Positions 26,393 to 48,822 of a stretch of 64,000 nucleotides of DNA are shown one piece after another; the stretch's first letter is position 1, and every line of letters begins with the position of its first letter. Below the pieces are notes generated by a model. The model was not told where the DNA came from, ran no database searches, and worked only from the letters and a program-made list of their open reading frames with translations. The stretch comes from Chrysomallon squamiferum. Taxonomy: Eukaryota; Mollusca; Gastropoda; Neomphalida; Peltospiridae. The position numbers and the translations under genes are program-made. The stretch is taken from positions 16,678,772 to 16,742,771 of the forward strand of contig CM022666.1 of assembly GCA_012295275.1 (NCBI GenBank), written 5' to 3'.

Positions 26393-28536
26393 GTTATTAT
26401 TATTATATTATTACTATTATCATTATTATTACTGTTATTATTTAATTTTCTTGTTGTTAACTTGTTATTTTCCGCAAAATAATTTCTTGACAGAGTTACG
26501 TTAATAGTCTTAAGTACGAGAAAAAATTTATTTTGAAATTATTAATTTTATTATGGATGTATAACATGAAAGTGGAAACACATCTTTTTGGTAGCAGACA
26601 ACCTTAATACATTTTTAAACTGCTATTAGTGACATATATATAAATAGATAAAAACAAACACACACACAGTTTTTACATCTGAATGTAATGTTCTTGTTTG
26701 CTTTAGCTTGCATGGGAAATAATAACGGTAAGCATGTCTTGTCAAACACACAGCCTGTCAAACTGTTAGTATTTTACATACTAACACACTAACACACTAA
26801 CCAGTACATGACTGATTTGTTAGACAGTCGTGTTAATAAGTTAGACATTGTTTTGATTATAACTGCTTTTTGTCTGCTAAACAAAACCTTAATCTTCATG
26901 ACAAGATTCATTTTATTTCTTATTTACTGTATTTTATTTTGTTTTGTTTTATTTCATTTTTTGTTTTGTTTTATTGTTTATTTTTATTATTATTATTGCT
27001 GTTGCTGTTGTTTGTTGTTTTTGTTTTGGCTGTATTAGTAGTTTATTAGTTTAACTAAATATTTAAAGTAATTTTCAGAATGGAGTTCACCAAGTTCATT
27101 TGTTTGTAGAGCTGTTTTGTTGACTTCATGTGATTATATAGTCTTAGTCATCAGGATTAACTTTATTTAAGTTTTACACAAAAAATCACCAATAAATACT
27201 TCATATGTGAAAAAAAAAATATATATATCTTGAACTGTGATTGCTCTACAGCAATCATCTACTCAGAAAAACAAAGTCTACACTGATTTATTGACCATTA
27301 GAGATTTTTTTCAAATTAAGAAAATATGTCCAGACACAAAGCAAACAGTGTGTTATTAAACTAGCTGTCATTAAGTATGTTTACTTATATCATTTATTTG
27401 TAAAAGAAAGATAACAGATGTTATTTATTATTAGTAAAGTTTGAATGAGTAAAGTTGTGATTTTCTCAAACAGAGGCTTGTGGCTGCCAGGAGGTTTACT
27501 CAGGAGACAGCGACCAACACCCGCTGGTTGTCATTGACGACACGAAGTCTTGTTACGAGACTCTGGTTGAGATTCAGAAACTAGTCATCAGTCTGGAGCA
27601 GGAACACAAAAGCAGTATCTGAAGATGGTTCAGAGGAAACACAGTGGTCGGGTCCATGTAAGCCTTGTACTGTCTGTATTATAGTGTTTGTTATTTTGTT
27701 TTCAGTATTATAGTGTCTGTTGTTGTGTTGTCTGTATTATAGTGTTTGTTATTTTGTTTTCAGTATTATAGTGTCTGTTGTTGTGTTGTCTGTATTATAG
27801 TGTTTGTTATTTAGTTTTCAGTATTATAGTGTCTGTTGTTGTGTTGTCTGTATTATAGTGTTTGTTATTTTGTTTTCAGTATTATAGTGTGTTGTTGTGT
27901 GTTGTCTGTATTATAGTGTTTGTTATTTTGTTTTCAGTATTATAGTGTCTGTTGTTGTGTTGTCTGTATTATAGTGTTTGTTATTTAGTTTTCAGTATTA
28001 TAGTGTCTGTTGTTGTGTTGTCTGTATTATAGTGTTTGTTATTTTGTTTTCAGTATTATAGTGTGTTGTTGTGTTGTCTGTATTATAGTGTTTGTTATTT
28101 TGTTTTCAGTATTATAGTGTCTGTTGTTGTGTTGTCTATATTATAGTGTTTGTTACTTTGTTTTCAGTATTATAGTGTCTGAGTTATCTTTTTGTCTATG
28201 TGTGTCTGTCAGTCTGTCTCTATGTGTGTGTGTGTGTGTGATATAAATATCTGTGTTTAGTGTTTATCTCAGTTTATATTTGATACTGTTTATTTCTGAA
28301 TGTTTAAAACATGACATATATTTTATGTGTTATAAAGATGTAACTCTGTAGTTGTGTAATTATGATTATTGTGTTTTTGTTTGTGTAATTATGATTATTG
28401 TGTTTTTATTTGTGTAATTAGGATTATTGTGTTTTTATTTGTGTAATTATGATTATTGTGTTTTTATTTGTGTAGTGATGCTCCAATAGGAGATGAGAGT
28501 TGTGGATTGACTGTGAATCCTGGAACAAGACTGTGA
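9555..28536 (+). CDS. RASA3: RASA3-like Ras GTPase-activating protein (GAP1 family), whole gene
   Basis: Seen: 23 exons whose phases all agree: 9555-9606, 10662-10779, 11249-11342, 11799-11900, 12257-12339, 13650-13809, 14689-14759, 15337-15465, 16535-16685, 17457-17605, 18134-18248, 18901-18975, 19657-19780, 20199-20305, 21621-21698, 22459-22542, 22739-22812, 23273-23379, 24155-24237, 25306-25376, 25641-25730, 26056-26210, 27474-27622. A likely 24th is at 28476-28536. They sum to 806 codons up to the first TGA; vertebrate RASA3 is about 834. The order is C2-C2-RasGAP-PH-Btk. Known: GAP1 proteins bind phosphoinositides at the plasma membrane through PH-Btk and switch off Ras and Rap1 by speeding GTP hydrolysis. 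The start ATGG at 9555 lies in a GC-rich context and gives [18 protein letters not shown], matching the family N-terminus. RASA2 is the close alternative. Roughly half of the introns carry minisatellites built from the splice junction itself. Confidence 0.95.
12431..13648 (+). repeat. Acceptor-bearing minisatellite before RASA3-like exon 6
   Basis: About 24 copies (unit about 40-60 bp) contain TTTTGTAGGGTGCTGGAATG and GTAGTGACCTGTCACTAGTG. The real exon 6 begins at 13650 with the same TTTTGTAG acceptor, and its first 25 or so bases (coding VLECSDLS) are identical to the repeat. The exon is therefore the last unit of the array, diverging only after CTGTCA. Upstream units vary between GTAG, GCAG and a few lacking the acceptor. 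Confidence 0.95.
13650..15465 (+). CDS. RASA3: RASA3-like exons 6-8: second C2 domain
   Basis: Exons 13650-13809, 14689-14759 and 15337-15465 encode about residues 150-270. Recognisable parts are [20 protein letters not shown], then [21 protein letters not shown], then [18 protein letters not shown] and [21 protein letters not shown]. The order and spacing match C2B of RASA3 (VKRKTNNPQFDEVFYFEV). Intron 6 includes a diverged 41-bp repeat (14480-14665). Confidence 0.93.
14480..14665 (+). repeat. 41-bp tandem repeat before RASA3-like exon 7
   Basis: Four to five copies of a unit with TGTTTATCACTGAAGTAATT and GTTTATTGTTACTGAATTAA end about 25 bases before the exon 7 acceptor. The unit carries no exon sequence, unlike the junction arrays elsewhere in the gene. 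Confidence 0.85.
15457..16205 (+). repeat. Donor-bearing minisatellite after RASA3-like exon 8
   Basis: About 12 copies of a roughly 56-62-bp unit contain ACACAGAGCTTGGTGAGTTT, ATACTGTCTAG and a CAGTTAAATAACA tail. The first copy is the 3' end of exon 8 (GTACACAGAGCTTG) with its GTGAGT donor. Every copy repeats a full potential donor. Confidence 0.95.
16535..22542 (+). CDS. RASA3: RASA3-like exons 9-16: RasGAP catalytic domain
   Basis: Exon 9 starts with the linker [20 protein letters not shown], and the GAP domain follows from about residue 290 to 580. The arginine finger is R377 in [13 protein letters not shown] (compare DPNTIFRGNSLASK in RASA3). The signature FLRFFAPAI is at residues 489-497. 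Conserved structural blocks include [20 protein letters not shown], then [50 protein letters not shown] and [20 protein letters not shown]. All residues needed for catalysis appear present, so the domain should stimulate Ras GTP hydrolysis. Confidence 0.95.
16650..17190 (+). repeat. Donor-bearing minisatellite after RASA3-like exon 9
   Basis: Seven copies of a roughly 80-bp unit contain TCATACTCAGATCACCTGAA, ATACAGGTAAGTTTT and CTACTACAACAACCTCTG. The first copy is the exon 9 end (coding RSPEIQ) with its GTAAGT donor at 16686. The later copies have small changes (ATATAGGTAAG, ATATAAGTAAG). Confidence 0.95.
18283..18353 (+). repeat. (GA)n microsatellite
   Basis: About 35 uninterrupted GA repeats in the intron after RASA3-like exon 11. 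Confidence 0.97.
18395..18900 (+). repeat. Acceptor-bearing minisatellite before RASA3-like exon 12
   Basis: About 13 copies of a 38-39-bp unit (TTTTTGTCAGATTTGTTCTG then AAGTAACTGATGTTCACTG). The real exon 12 starts at 18901 with ATTTGTTCTGA after the same TTTTTGTCAG acceptor. Three units have TTAG instead of TCAG, still a valid AG. Confidence 0.95.
19255..19656 (+). repeat. Acceptor-bearing minisatellite before RASA3-like exon 13
   Basis: Seven copies plus one truncated copy of a 57-bp unit contain TGTTTTCAGGCAAATTTAAA, GAGCTATGTGATAGAA and ATACAAATTAACAATGTG. The real exon begins at 19657 with the same 31 bases, coding ANLKSYVIE, before diverging to GTTGTTACTGCA. The 57-bp period keeps one frame open, which produces a spurious long reading frame through the array into the exon. 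Confidence 0.96.
20276..21238 (+). repeat. Donor-bearing minisatellite after RASA3-like exon 14
   Basis: About 20 copies of a 46-47-bp unit contain AAACTTTTTGATCTTTATTC, CGAGTCACAGGTGTGTTAGT and GTTTTT. The first copy is the exon 14 end (coding [10 protein letters not shown]) plus its GTGTGT donor at 20306. Copies differ at scattered positions (CTGTATT/CTTTATT, CCGAGT/CTGATT/CTGAGA), so they are not a simple recent or artefactual duplication. Confidence 0.96.
22000..22300 (+). repeat. Diverged tandem repeat in intron before RASA3-like exon 16
   Basis: Alternating copies of ATAATGGTTATATAGTTTAA and CAGTGTATAATTGTGGTTAT (about 60-bp higher-order unit) lie about 150 bases before the exon 16 acceptor. 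No exon sequence is included. Confidence 0.8.
22739..26210 (+). CDS. RASA3: RASA3-like exons 17-22: PH domain and Btk zinc motif
   Basis: Exon 17 closes the GAP extension ([20 protein letters not shown] then VLKEG). The PH domain spans about residues 589-690: [53 protein letters not shown] and [19 protein letters not shown]. The Btk motif follows, with zinc ligands H695 (YHP), C706 and C707 (HWLCC) and C717 (VAGC). Known: in RASA3 this unit binds PI(4,5)P2 and Ins(1,3,4,5)P4. The basic stretch needed for that is present (K593, R594, R598, K599, R600). Exon 19 is preceded by a short repeat containing a partial decoy copy. Confidence 0.94.
23313..23812 (+). repeat. Donor-bearing minisatellite after RASA3-like exon 18 (about 83 bp x 6)
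   Basis: The last 60 or so bases of exon 18 (coding [20 protein letters not shown]) plus the GTAAAA donor and 20 intron bases are repeated five more times almost without change. Unit words are ATTTTAAACGTAGATATTTC, TGTCTGACCAACCAGTACCT and AAAGGTAAAACAAACAATGA. The copies are the most homogeneous of all the junction arrays (AGTGATTAG/AATGATTAG and GAAAT/GACAT variants), suggesting a recent expansion or collapsed error. Confidence 0.96.
24004..24154 (+). repeat. Acceptor plus partial exon-19 duplicate before the real exon
   Basis: At 24021-24062 there is a near copy of the exon 19 acceptor and start (TTTGTTACTACAGATGAAAA then CTGCTGTTTGATTCC). A (TCTG)n tract separates it from the real exon at 24155. 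The copy lacks three bases of the exon and has no donor, so it is a pseudoexon that would break the frame if used. Confidence 0.9.
25472..25553 (+). repeat. (CA)n-rich microsatellite
   Basis: Interrupted CA repeats in the intron before RASA3-like exon 21. Confidence 0.95.
26231..26445 (+). repeat. (TTA)n microsatellite, over 200 bp
   Basis: A long, mildly interrupted TTA array beginning 20 bases after the donor of RASA3-like exon 22. Reading frames running through it (poly-Tyr, poly-Ile) are repeat artefacts. Confidence 0.97.
27474..28536 (+). CDS. RASA3: RASA3-like C-terminal exons, frame disrupted
   Basis: Exon 23 (from 27474) encodes [20 protein letters not shown], then [20 protein letters not shown] and LEQEHK. 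The frame then hits TGA at 27620-27622. RASA3 continues [20 protein letters not shown] and HPIGDKS. Here the matching words occur in other frames: QYLKMVQRK from 27613, shifted by two bases relative to the upstream frame, and DAPIGDES in a candidate last exon 28476-28536 (stop TGA). A strong GTAAGC donor is at 27658. Phase arithmetic links exon 24 to the original, not the shifted, frame. The real C-terminus is therefore either the early TGA or the longer form with two small sequence errors. Confidence 0.7.
27664..28190 (+). repeat. About 58-bp minisatellite after RASA3-like exon 23
   Basis: About nine copies contain GTGTCTGTTGTTGTGTTGTC, TGTATTATAGTGTTTGTTAT and TTTGTTTTCAGTATTATAGT. The TTTGTTTTCAG words look like acceptors. 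The array begins within 10 bases of the GTAAGC donor. A second, 29-bp repeat (TGTGTAATTATGATTATTGT) at 28345-28470 runs up to the acceptor of the candidate last exon. Confidence 0.92.
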
Positions 28537-29360
28537 GAGATTTACACATCAGCATTTCTACCCAAGAGCTTTAATATCAACTGACCTCTTTGAATAAACA
28601 TGTTTAGACACACAGAAAACTGGCCAATCAACAACAGCACAAACAGAAAACTGACCTGTTAAGGTCAATGATAACCTAGACAAACCAAAATCAACACAAA
28701 TGTAAAGTTGTCAGCATCAACCAAAGCTAGTGACAGTGTCACACTTTGAAATGTAAAAATATCTCAAAAAATTCATCAGAGGGTAAAAGAGAAAAACAGA
28801 TTTTTTTTTTATATCTAAACACAGACTTTTTTTTTATATCAAAAATTAATTCATTTTTAATAAATGTTATTTTTAATATCTTTGCTATTATATTTATTGC
28901 ATTGTTGATGTTTATCTTAATTTTTTTTGTGGGGGGGTTGGAGTTTTTTTTTTTTTTTTTTTAAATGTTTTGTTTTCTTGTTATAGGGCATTGAACTGGA
29001 CATTTGTTACTTTTTTTGTGGGGGTTGTGTTTTTTTAATGAAGGGTTGCAGTATGACAAGCTAATTCTCAAAAACAAAGTTACTAAACCACAAATATATA
29101 ATTTCAGTTTTCTATTATAAAATCAAATTTTAGTTCCAACATGTAAATTAGCCAACCACAAAACAGATGAATAGTGTTTCTGTATGTCTTGATGCACTGC
29201 ATACAAATTTAAAAAAAAGACAGCTACATATAGTTGATAATTGTTGACTACAGAGAAATTTATTAATATTATATTGGTGCTATTTGCTGTAGGAAGATAT
29301 TGTAGATTTATTAATTTTATTATTTTTATTTTTTTTTAAATATTTTTTTTAAATATTTTA

Positions 29361-29393
<33 letters not shown>

Positions 29394-32300
29394 TTATAAT
29401 ATGCAGTTTATTACAGATTTTATATTTTTTGTAATATATAATTGTTTTATTGTTTTAATTTATTATTTTAAATAATATATAGTTTAATATGTACTTTTTA
29501 TGTTTAATATGATTTTTGTGTTTTTCGTAATGTTTAGATTTTACAAATGTTTAGTTTATAAAAATGCAGTTTGTACAGTTTGTATAGTTTGTTACAAAGT
29601 TCATGTAGATGATTAGTTTGTTGTAGAATTGTAAAATTGTTTTGATTTATTTTTACTTGATATGTAGTATTTTTACTGTTAAAAACTGTAAATATCTCAA
29701 CATGCAGGTTTGTTTCTTCATCAGGAAGAAAGAGAAGTAATACTCAGTAATTTGTCATGTGTTTACTATCAGCATTTCTCAGTGTTGTTTGTAAAGTTCT
29801 GTTATTTTTAAACATGTTTGTGTTCATCTTGTGTTCAGAAGAAAAATTAATAGTAGTTATATTTCTTTTCTTTCGTTTTTGTTTTTTTTCTTTTCTTTTA
29901 ATGTTAATTTTTATTTATTTCTTTTTAAATTAACAGAAATGTTGTTAAATAGTGCTTGTAGTGTTTTTTCATGTTTTAGTTCTCTGTACAGATTTTAGTT
30001 TACACGTACTTGCTCAGAGGTGCTGCACACGAAGCCACACACAGGACTTTCAGAATGCTTTTGTCTGTTAAATTTATAATCTTCATGTTATCACATGTTT
30101 CAAAATGTTTTCCAGAATGGAACATATGTAACCGATAATTGATTTTTTGTTTTTAGTATTTAAGTAATTTTAGTATCAGAAAAATGTAAAATCTAATAAA
30201 CTATATACTGTTGAATGGCTCAGTGGATTTCAGCTGTGTAGAGGTTGCAGTAGACACAGATTGTGCCAGACAGTGCTAATGTTTATGTCTGTAAAAACCG
30301 ACCAGCCTGTAGCCAGTTTAGAAATTCTCTTTATTTAAATAAAAAAACACCTAGCCAATATCTAATTTAAATGTAAACAAAAACAAAAAACCTGTTATTT
30401 TACAGTTAAAAATCTAGTCACCTGTTGTTCAGCTTAATGTTAGATTTGTTTTCCTGTCACTAAAAATTGTATTTCTGTGTCCATGTTTTGTTCTGTTTAG
30501 GAAGGTTCAAGCACATGAACAATAAATGTTGTTTTTTTTCTCATTTTTCATTGTTTCAGACATCTGAAATTCTAGTATTAATAGGGGCCAGTAGGGTATG
30601 ATTAACACAATCTATATTTTTATATCTTCCACACCAAAGAGTTTTTTTGTTTTTTTTACAAGAAAGATAACTCAGTTTGGGACCAAATTTGACAGAATGA
30701 TCAAGTCATCAAATTATACCAAATAATTTTAATTTTAATTTATAAACATTTCTGAGATTTTTGTACTCTTGTTTTTGTATTGATTTCAAGTAATAACATA
30801 TTTATGTAAGAGTAATTTTAGAAATTTATTTTAATATTCAGGGATGAGAAACGTTTACATTTCTGACTTTTTATGACCATTTTACATTTTTTTTTTTAAA
30901 GATCTCTATTTTATCTTTCAGTGTGTTTGATTTGAGAAATCTTTCAGTGATTTCACAGTGGTAAGATTTTACTTAATTTCATTTCAGCAGCTTCTCAAAT
31001 TATTAAAATTCTAACAGTGAACATTTTTGTTTCTGAAATTGCAACATTTTAAGAATTTTGTAAGTATTTCTAAATTAATAACTGAATACTTTGAATTTGT
31101 CAATTTTAATGATTACAAGTTTCATGTTAATTCACTAGTTCACCTTATCTACATTTTGAAATAATCATAGAGTACTTGTTAAAGGTGTGTGTGTGTGTGT
31201 GTGTGTCTGTCTGTCTGTGTGTGTGTCTGTCTGTCTGTGTGTGTGTTTGTGTGTGTTTTCACATGCCTGCATATTTTATATAAAAATGTTCTTGCCATAC
31301 AAATAAATGTTACCACAATTTGTTAAATGATGTTAACTGTCAAAGTTTGTTACAAAGATGTTACTGATAAAATTGTTACAGATAATTACTTTGGTGCCTC
31401 TATGGTTCTTTGTAATCATAACTGTTGTGCCTGTTTTATAAAGGCCTTTAAATAAAATACTTAGATATAGTGCCTCATATTACAGGCCTTTTTTATTTTT
31501 ACTTAAATGTGCCTGATTTTAAAGGTCTTTTAAAAATGGATAATTTTATAAACATTTTAGCATAATAATTAATGTCCTGTTTTGGATGGGAGCACTATTT
31601 TTAAAGAAATTTAAACAGTGTAAATGTTCCCTTGTTTATAAACTTGTAAAATCAACGACTGCATAATTGAAATTTTTTATAAGTAATATTTGTCTCCAGT
31701 TTAATGTAGTATAAATGTATATTTAATACCTTACTCACACAAACACTCACCCTTGCTCACAGTGAAACACAAACTGAATCACTGGTAGATGGATAAATGG
31801 AAGGGTGGACAGATGTTGAATTGTAGCTGGGCGTTTAGACTGCTAGGTAGATACACAGGTAGTAAGTACTCAACTTGTAGTTTGATTAGTTATGTCACTG
31901 TTTAAAAGCAAACAAAATAACAATAAAATTTATTGCAACAGTTTTATCATAGAACTTTTTCTTTAAAAGTTTACAGTTCAGACATGACAAAAAAAAAAAA
32001 AAAAAAAAAAAAAGTTTTCAACAACTTAAAACCAATGTATCTTAGAGTTTCTTATTCTGACCAACTTGTTAACAAATCAGTACATGGCCTAATTTTAGTA
32101 TATATATATATATATATATAAAATTTGTTTCTTGAAAATATAGAAAAATGTGTATAAGAAGTATTACAGAAAACTATATATGTTATGCATCATGTTATTA
32201 CTGACAAAAATTAGAAAAATATTGTTTAAAAATCTTTACAGATACATATATATTGTATCTCATGTTATTGCTACAAAATATAAAAACCTATCATATATAA

Positions 32301-33597
32301 AACAGAAAGATTTATGTATATTGTACATAATATTAAACGTGCGTTATATTTGTATATGTTAAAATTACTAATCACCATTATTAAATTTTGAATTGTGCCA
32401 AAAATAATGTGATAATGTACGAAAGGAACAAAATACAATTGTTTTATATCAAAACTGGGGAAAAATCAAACTGCAAAATATCAGAGATTATTACTAAGAG
32501 CTAGGTGTATGTTAAAAATAACATGTATACAGTTTTTATATGTAAATATTCGTGTTGTGCTTGGTGCTAACATTTTTGTTTATCAGAGTTTAGCACCAGC
32601 AGTCTGTTCTTTATTATTCCATCTGTAGTAAAAAATAAAATAGCCATACATACAATTTATTTATGGTATTTGTTCAAACACATGCAAAATTGTGAGCCTT
32701 AAAACAACTTTAATGAAAATCATATTATAGGAAATTCAGTTTCAGTGTATATCCTTTGTTATATCTAATGTTCACTGACTTAGTTACATTATTATATCAT
32801 ATTAGTTACTGAATTCAGAAAACGTCATTTTAATTTTGACATCACAGATGTTTAGATGTGACGTCATAGTACATTGCATTAGTTAATGAACAAAGAAAAC
32901 ATGTTGATTATGAATGAATAATTATTTAGCTATGATGTCACAGTACATTGTACTGATAATTGAAAAATGAAAGTAGATTATGACGTCATGACACTTCAGA
33001 TGTTTCAGCATAAAGTTATTTTATTAATAAATTTTTGATTGGACGATATTACTGATTAATATATTATAAGAGAAGACAACACATTAGAAGATAAAAACTC
33101 CGAGATTTATATTGTTTATATTTAAAATATTTAAAAGTCTAAATTATTTAAAATCCCTAGTATTTCTATTTATCTTAAATCTGTTCCGTTTGCTTTGTTG
33201 TGAACTTATCCCAGCTATAACCACGTTGTGCTGGATTACATTATCAGTAAGATCAAATGACTCAGTTTTAAATACTTCAACATCTGTGGTGTATTTCAGT
33301 ATCTTACCTTTTACTTGAATGTCTAATGTGATTATTTGTGGAAACAAAATATATGTAGTATGTGCATTAGTATCACGTACGTACCTTAGCAAAATTAATA
33401 AATAAACGAACAAAACTGTAGCTGTTAGTAAATCAAAAATTATTGAAGAAAATATTTGTTAAATATTTTTATTTTTTATTTATTTTATTTATTATTATAT
33501 TTTTGATGTTAACACTTTGTATGTTGTACCTTGACCTCTACCCACTGAAATGTTTACATACAACATTTAAAATTATCTAATTAGTACACTAAAATAC

Positions 33598-33754
<157 letters not shown>

Positions 33755-34257
33755 ATCTGTTTATGACAGAATATAAATATAAAATTCTGCCTCCTATAAA
33801 TATTTTCTTTACAGAACAATTTTGTTATAATTTTGTTATTAATAGTATTCCCTGTGTTCAGTTGAAAACGTGCCAAAGCTTGTTGTTTACATTAATATTT
33901 ACACAGTTTTTGTCTTGTTCATACTTTTTGTTTAATCACCTTTTGTTAAAACAGTTGTTTTATACAGCATTATACTTCATTTGTTAAGACCAAACTAGTT
34001 AGTAAGAAAAATAATAATGTATTAATTCATTCTAAGCCAGTATTTATGTTATTAATATTTGGAAAATATTAATTTCAGTGACACAGAAATGTGTTTATTT
34101 GAAGACAAAATGTACAAGAAATTAACCTTTTTTTATTTTTCCTTTCGTTTTTGAAAGTTTACACTAACTGCATATTTTATTTATTTTAATAAAACACATC
34201 ATGTATGTGTCCCAAGCATACCCGATCAAGAGTGACAATTTTGAAATAAATATATTT

Positions 34258-34265
34258 ATAATAAT

Positions 34266-34321
<56 letters not shown>

Positions 34322-34343
34322 TTAATAATAATAATAATAATCC
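34258..34343 (+). repeat. (AAT)n microsatellite
   Basis: Mostly pure AAT units with two interruptions. Confidence 0.95.
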
Positions 34344-35365
34344 AAAGAATATGTAGTGTCTAATGTCATAACTCCAGGTAAATGATAAACGCTAAGAAAT
34401 ATTTTCATAATGGAACTGTAATTGGAAGCAGTGTGAATTAGTACGAAGTTTAATGTAGATATGTTTAATTTTGAATAATGTAAAGGGTGCTATTTGTATA
34501 ATTCTTAAAACGTAATTAGAAGTCGTGTTATGGTGGAAGGGTGACATAAGAGTAGACTAGAAACCACGATCAAGTTGATTTGTTAATAAATAAAGTTAAG
34601 TTTGAAATTGTTTTATATTTTTTGCTAACTAAATCTCTACACACACACACACGCAATAAAACTAGTTTACTGTAATCTAGTGATGTTACTTTTTACTTAC
34701 CTTTGACGCTTTAACACATTATAAACAAACTGATGTGTTGTATGTGTGTGTTGAAAGTATATTAATTCTAGACTAATAAAATAAATATTAATATTTTATA
34801 TATTTGATAATTAATAATATTGTTTTAATTTTATTTTAATTTGTTTTAAGTTTGTTTACTTTTTATCACTACTATGAGTTACTTTTTATGTTTTTGTTTT
34901 ATTATTATTATTATTATTATTATTATCAATTAAACTAAGATATTTTTTATCAGTGTATGTAGGCAAGCAGGTGTATAGTTATATGCATTTGTATAAATGT
35001 GTGCATATGTTTGTGTGTTTATAATAACAAAGTAGTATCTATGTGTTTCATGTTTGTTTTAAAGAACAGTTCTATTTTGTGTGAAAAACAAATGTTCGTA
35101 TGTTAGTATTCTAACCCTCTGAACAATTTCACTTGCATCTTGTTTTTTGTACGTTTAGATTAGAAATATATTTCTATAACAACTCATTTGTTTGTGTTAT
35201 TTTTATCAGATGATCAACAACTGTTATCATTAACCAACTTTTGTCTATTTCACGTTCCACCCAGTGTTCTACAACGTTTATAAAAGGGAGTGGTATGTGA
35301 TGTGCTGCCTGTTGGACATATTAGAAACAACAGATGTAGATATCTGAGAGTACCCGAAGTTTTTT

Positions 35366-35366
<1 letters not shown>

Positions 35367-35441
<75 letters not shown>
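35367..35441 (+). repeat. (CT)n microsatellite
   Basis: About 37 CT units. Confidence 0.97.
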
Positions 35442-35444
<3 letters not shown>

Positions 35445-35944
35445 CATTTAATACAGAAACTAATAATTGTATATCCACTGGTTATTAAATAGATTAAAAC
35501 TATAATATCTGTCCGGCATAAAAGATAACTGTTTTTCTGTCTTCATGTCAATTATTTACACAAAGTATATCATTTCTAAATATGTGTCAAATATGTGTTG
35601 AAAATATTACAACAACCCTTTGCAGACAAAATAGCTGAGATAATTAAACTTTTTCCTTCTTCTTCTTCTTATTATTATTATTTTAGTTATTAATAAAACG
35701 AACAGTTAAATATTCACAGACATTGCTTCTTGTTAGTAATATTTCATCCATATCTTTCTATCAAACCTGACTTGCTTTTTGTATTATTATTATTATTAGT
35801 AGTAGTAGTAGTAGTAGTAGTAGTATTTTATTATTATTATTTTGTGTGTATTTCTCATCTCCTAGAACGTTGTTTCTTGCTGCCTCCATTTTTTTTATCT
35901 GTTTAGTTACTTCATCGTCATCGTCATTCTTTTGATTTCTTACG

Positions 35945-36281
35945 TCACCACCCTTCGTGTACATGATTAATTACGTCATCACGACATTCTACCGTCACTT
36001 GACTTATTACGTCATCACGATAGTCTACATTATTCCTCTGTTTTGTTATGTCGTCACTGCAGTTAACATGACGTTTGTGAACAGTTACGTTAGGACCCCA
36101 GTTTAAGTTATTCTTACCGTCTTTCTTGTATTTTTCAACTGGCTGATTTGATTTTGTATTCAGGTTATTTTCTTTATCATTTATCTTATTAACTGCAACG
36201 TCTTTTCTGCAGTTTTCTTTATTCATCTCGCTGTTTGTTTTTTTCTCGATGCGGACTTCAGTGTCAATATTTTGTGCCTGG
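35945..36281 (-). CDS. Possible extension of the cytoplasmic tail in shifted frame
   Basis: The open frame downstream of the annotated TGA is Lys/Glu/Asp/Asn-rich with a small internal repeat (YRDDVISQV / CRDDVINHV). It could be real coding sequence put out of frame by a homopolymer error, or chance in AT-rich DNA. The internal repeat is mirrored in the DNA as TTACGTCATCACGA words, so it may equally be a noncoding tandem repeat. Confidence 0.35.

Positions 36282-48822
<12,541 letters not shown>

Noticed and set aside
26078-26482. 134-codon frame running from RASA3-like exon 22 into poly-Tyr/Ile
   Set aside because: The exon ends at a good GTAGCC donor at 26211; the rest is the (TTA)n microsatellite.
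33144-33413. 89-codon minus-strand frame with fairly normal composition and a GTAAGA donor-like word
   Set aside because: No recognisable domain, no acceptor-matched partner exon nearby, and AT-rich DNA makes such a frame plausible by chance.
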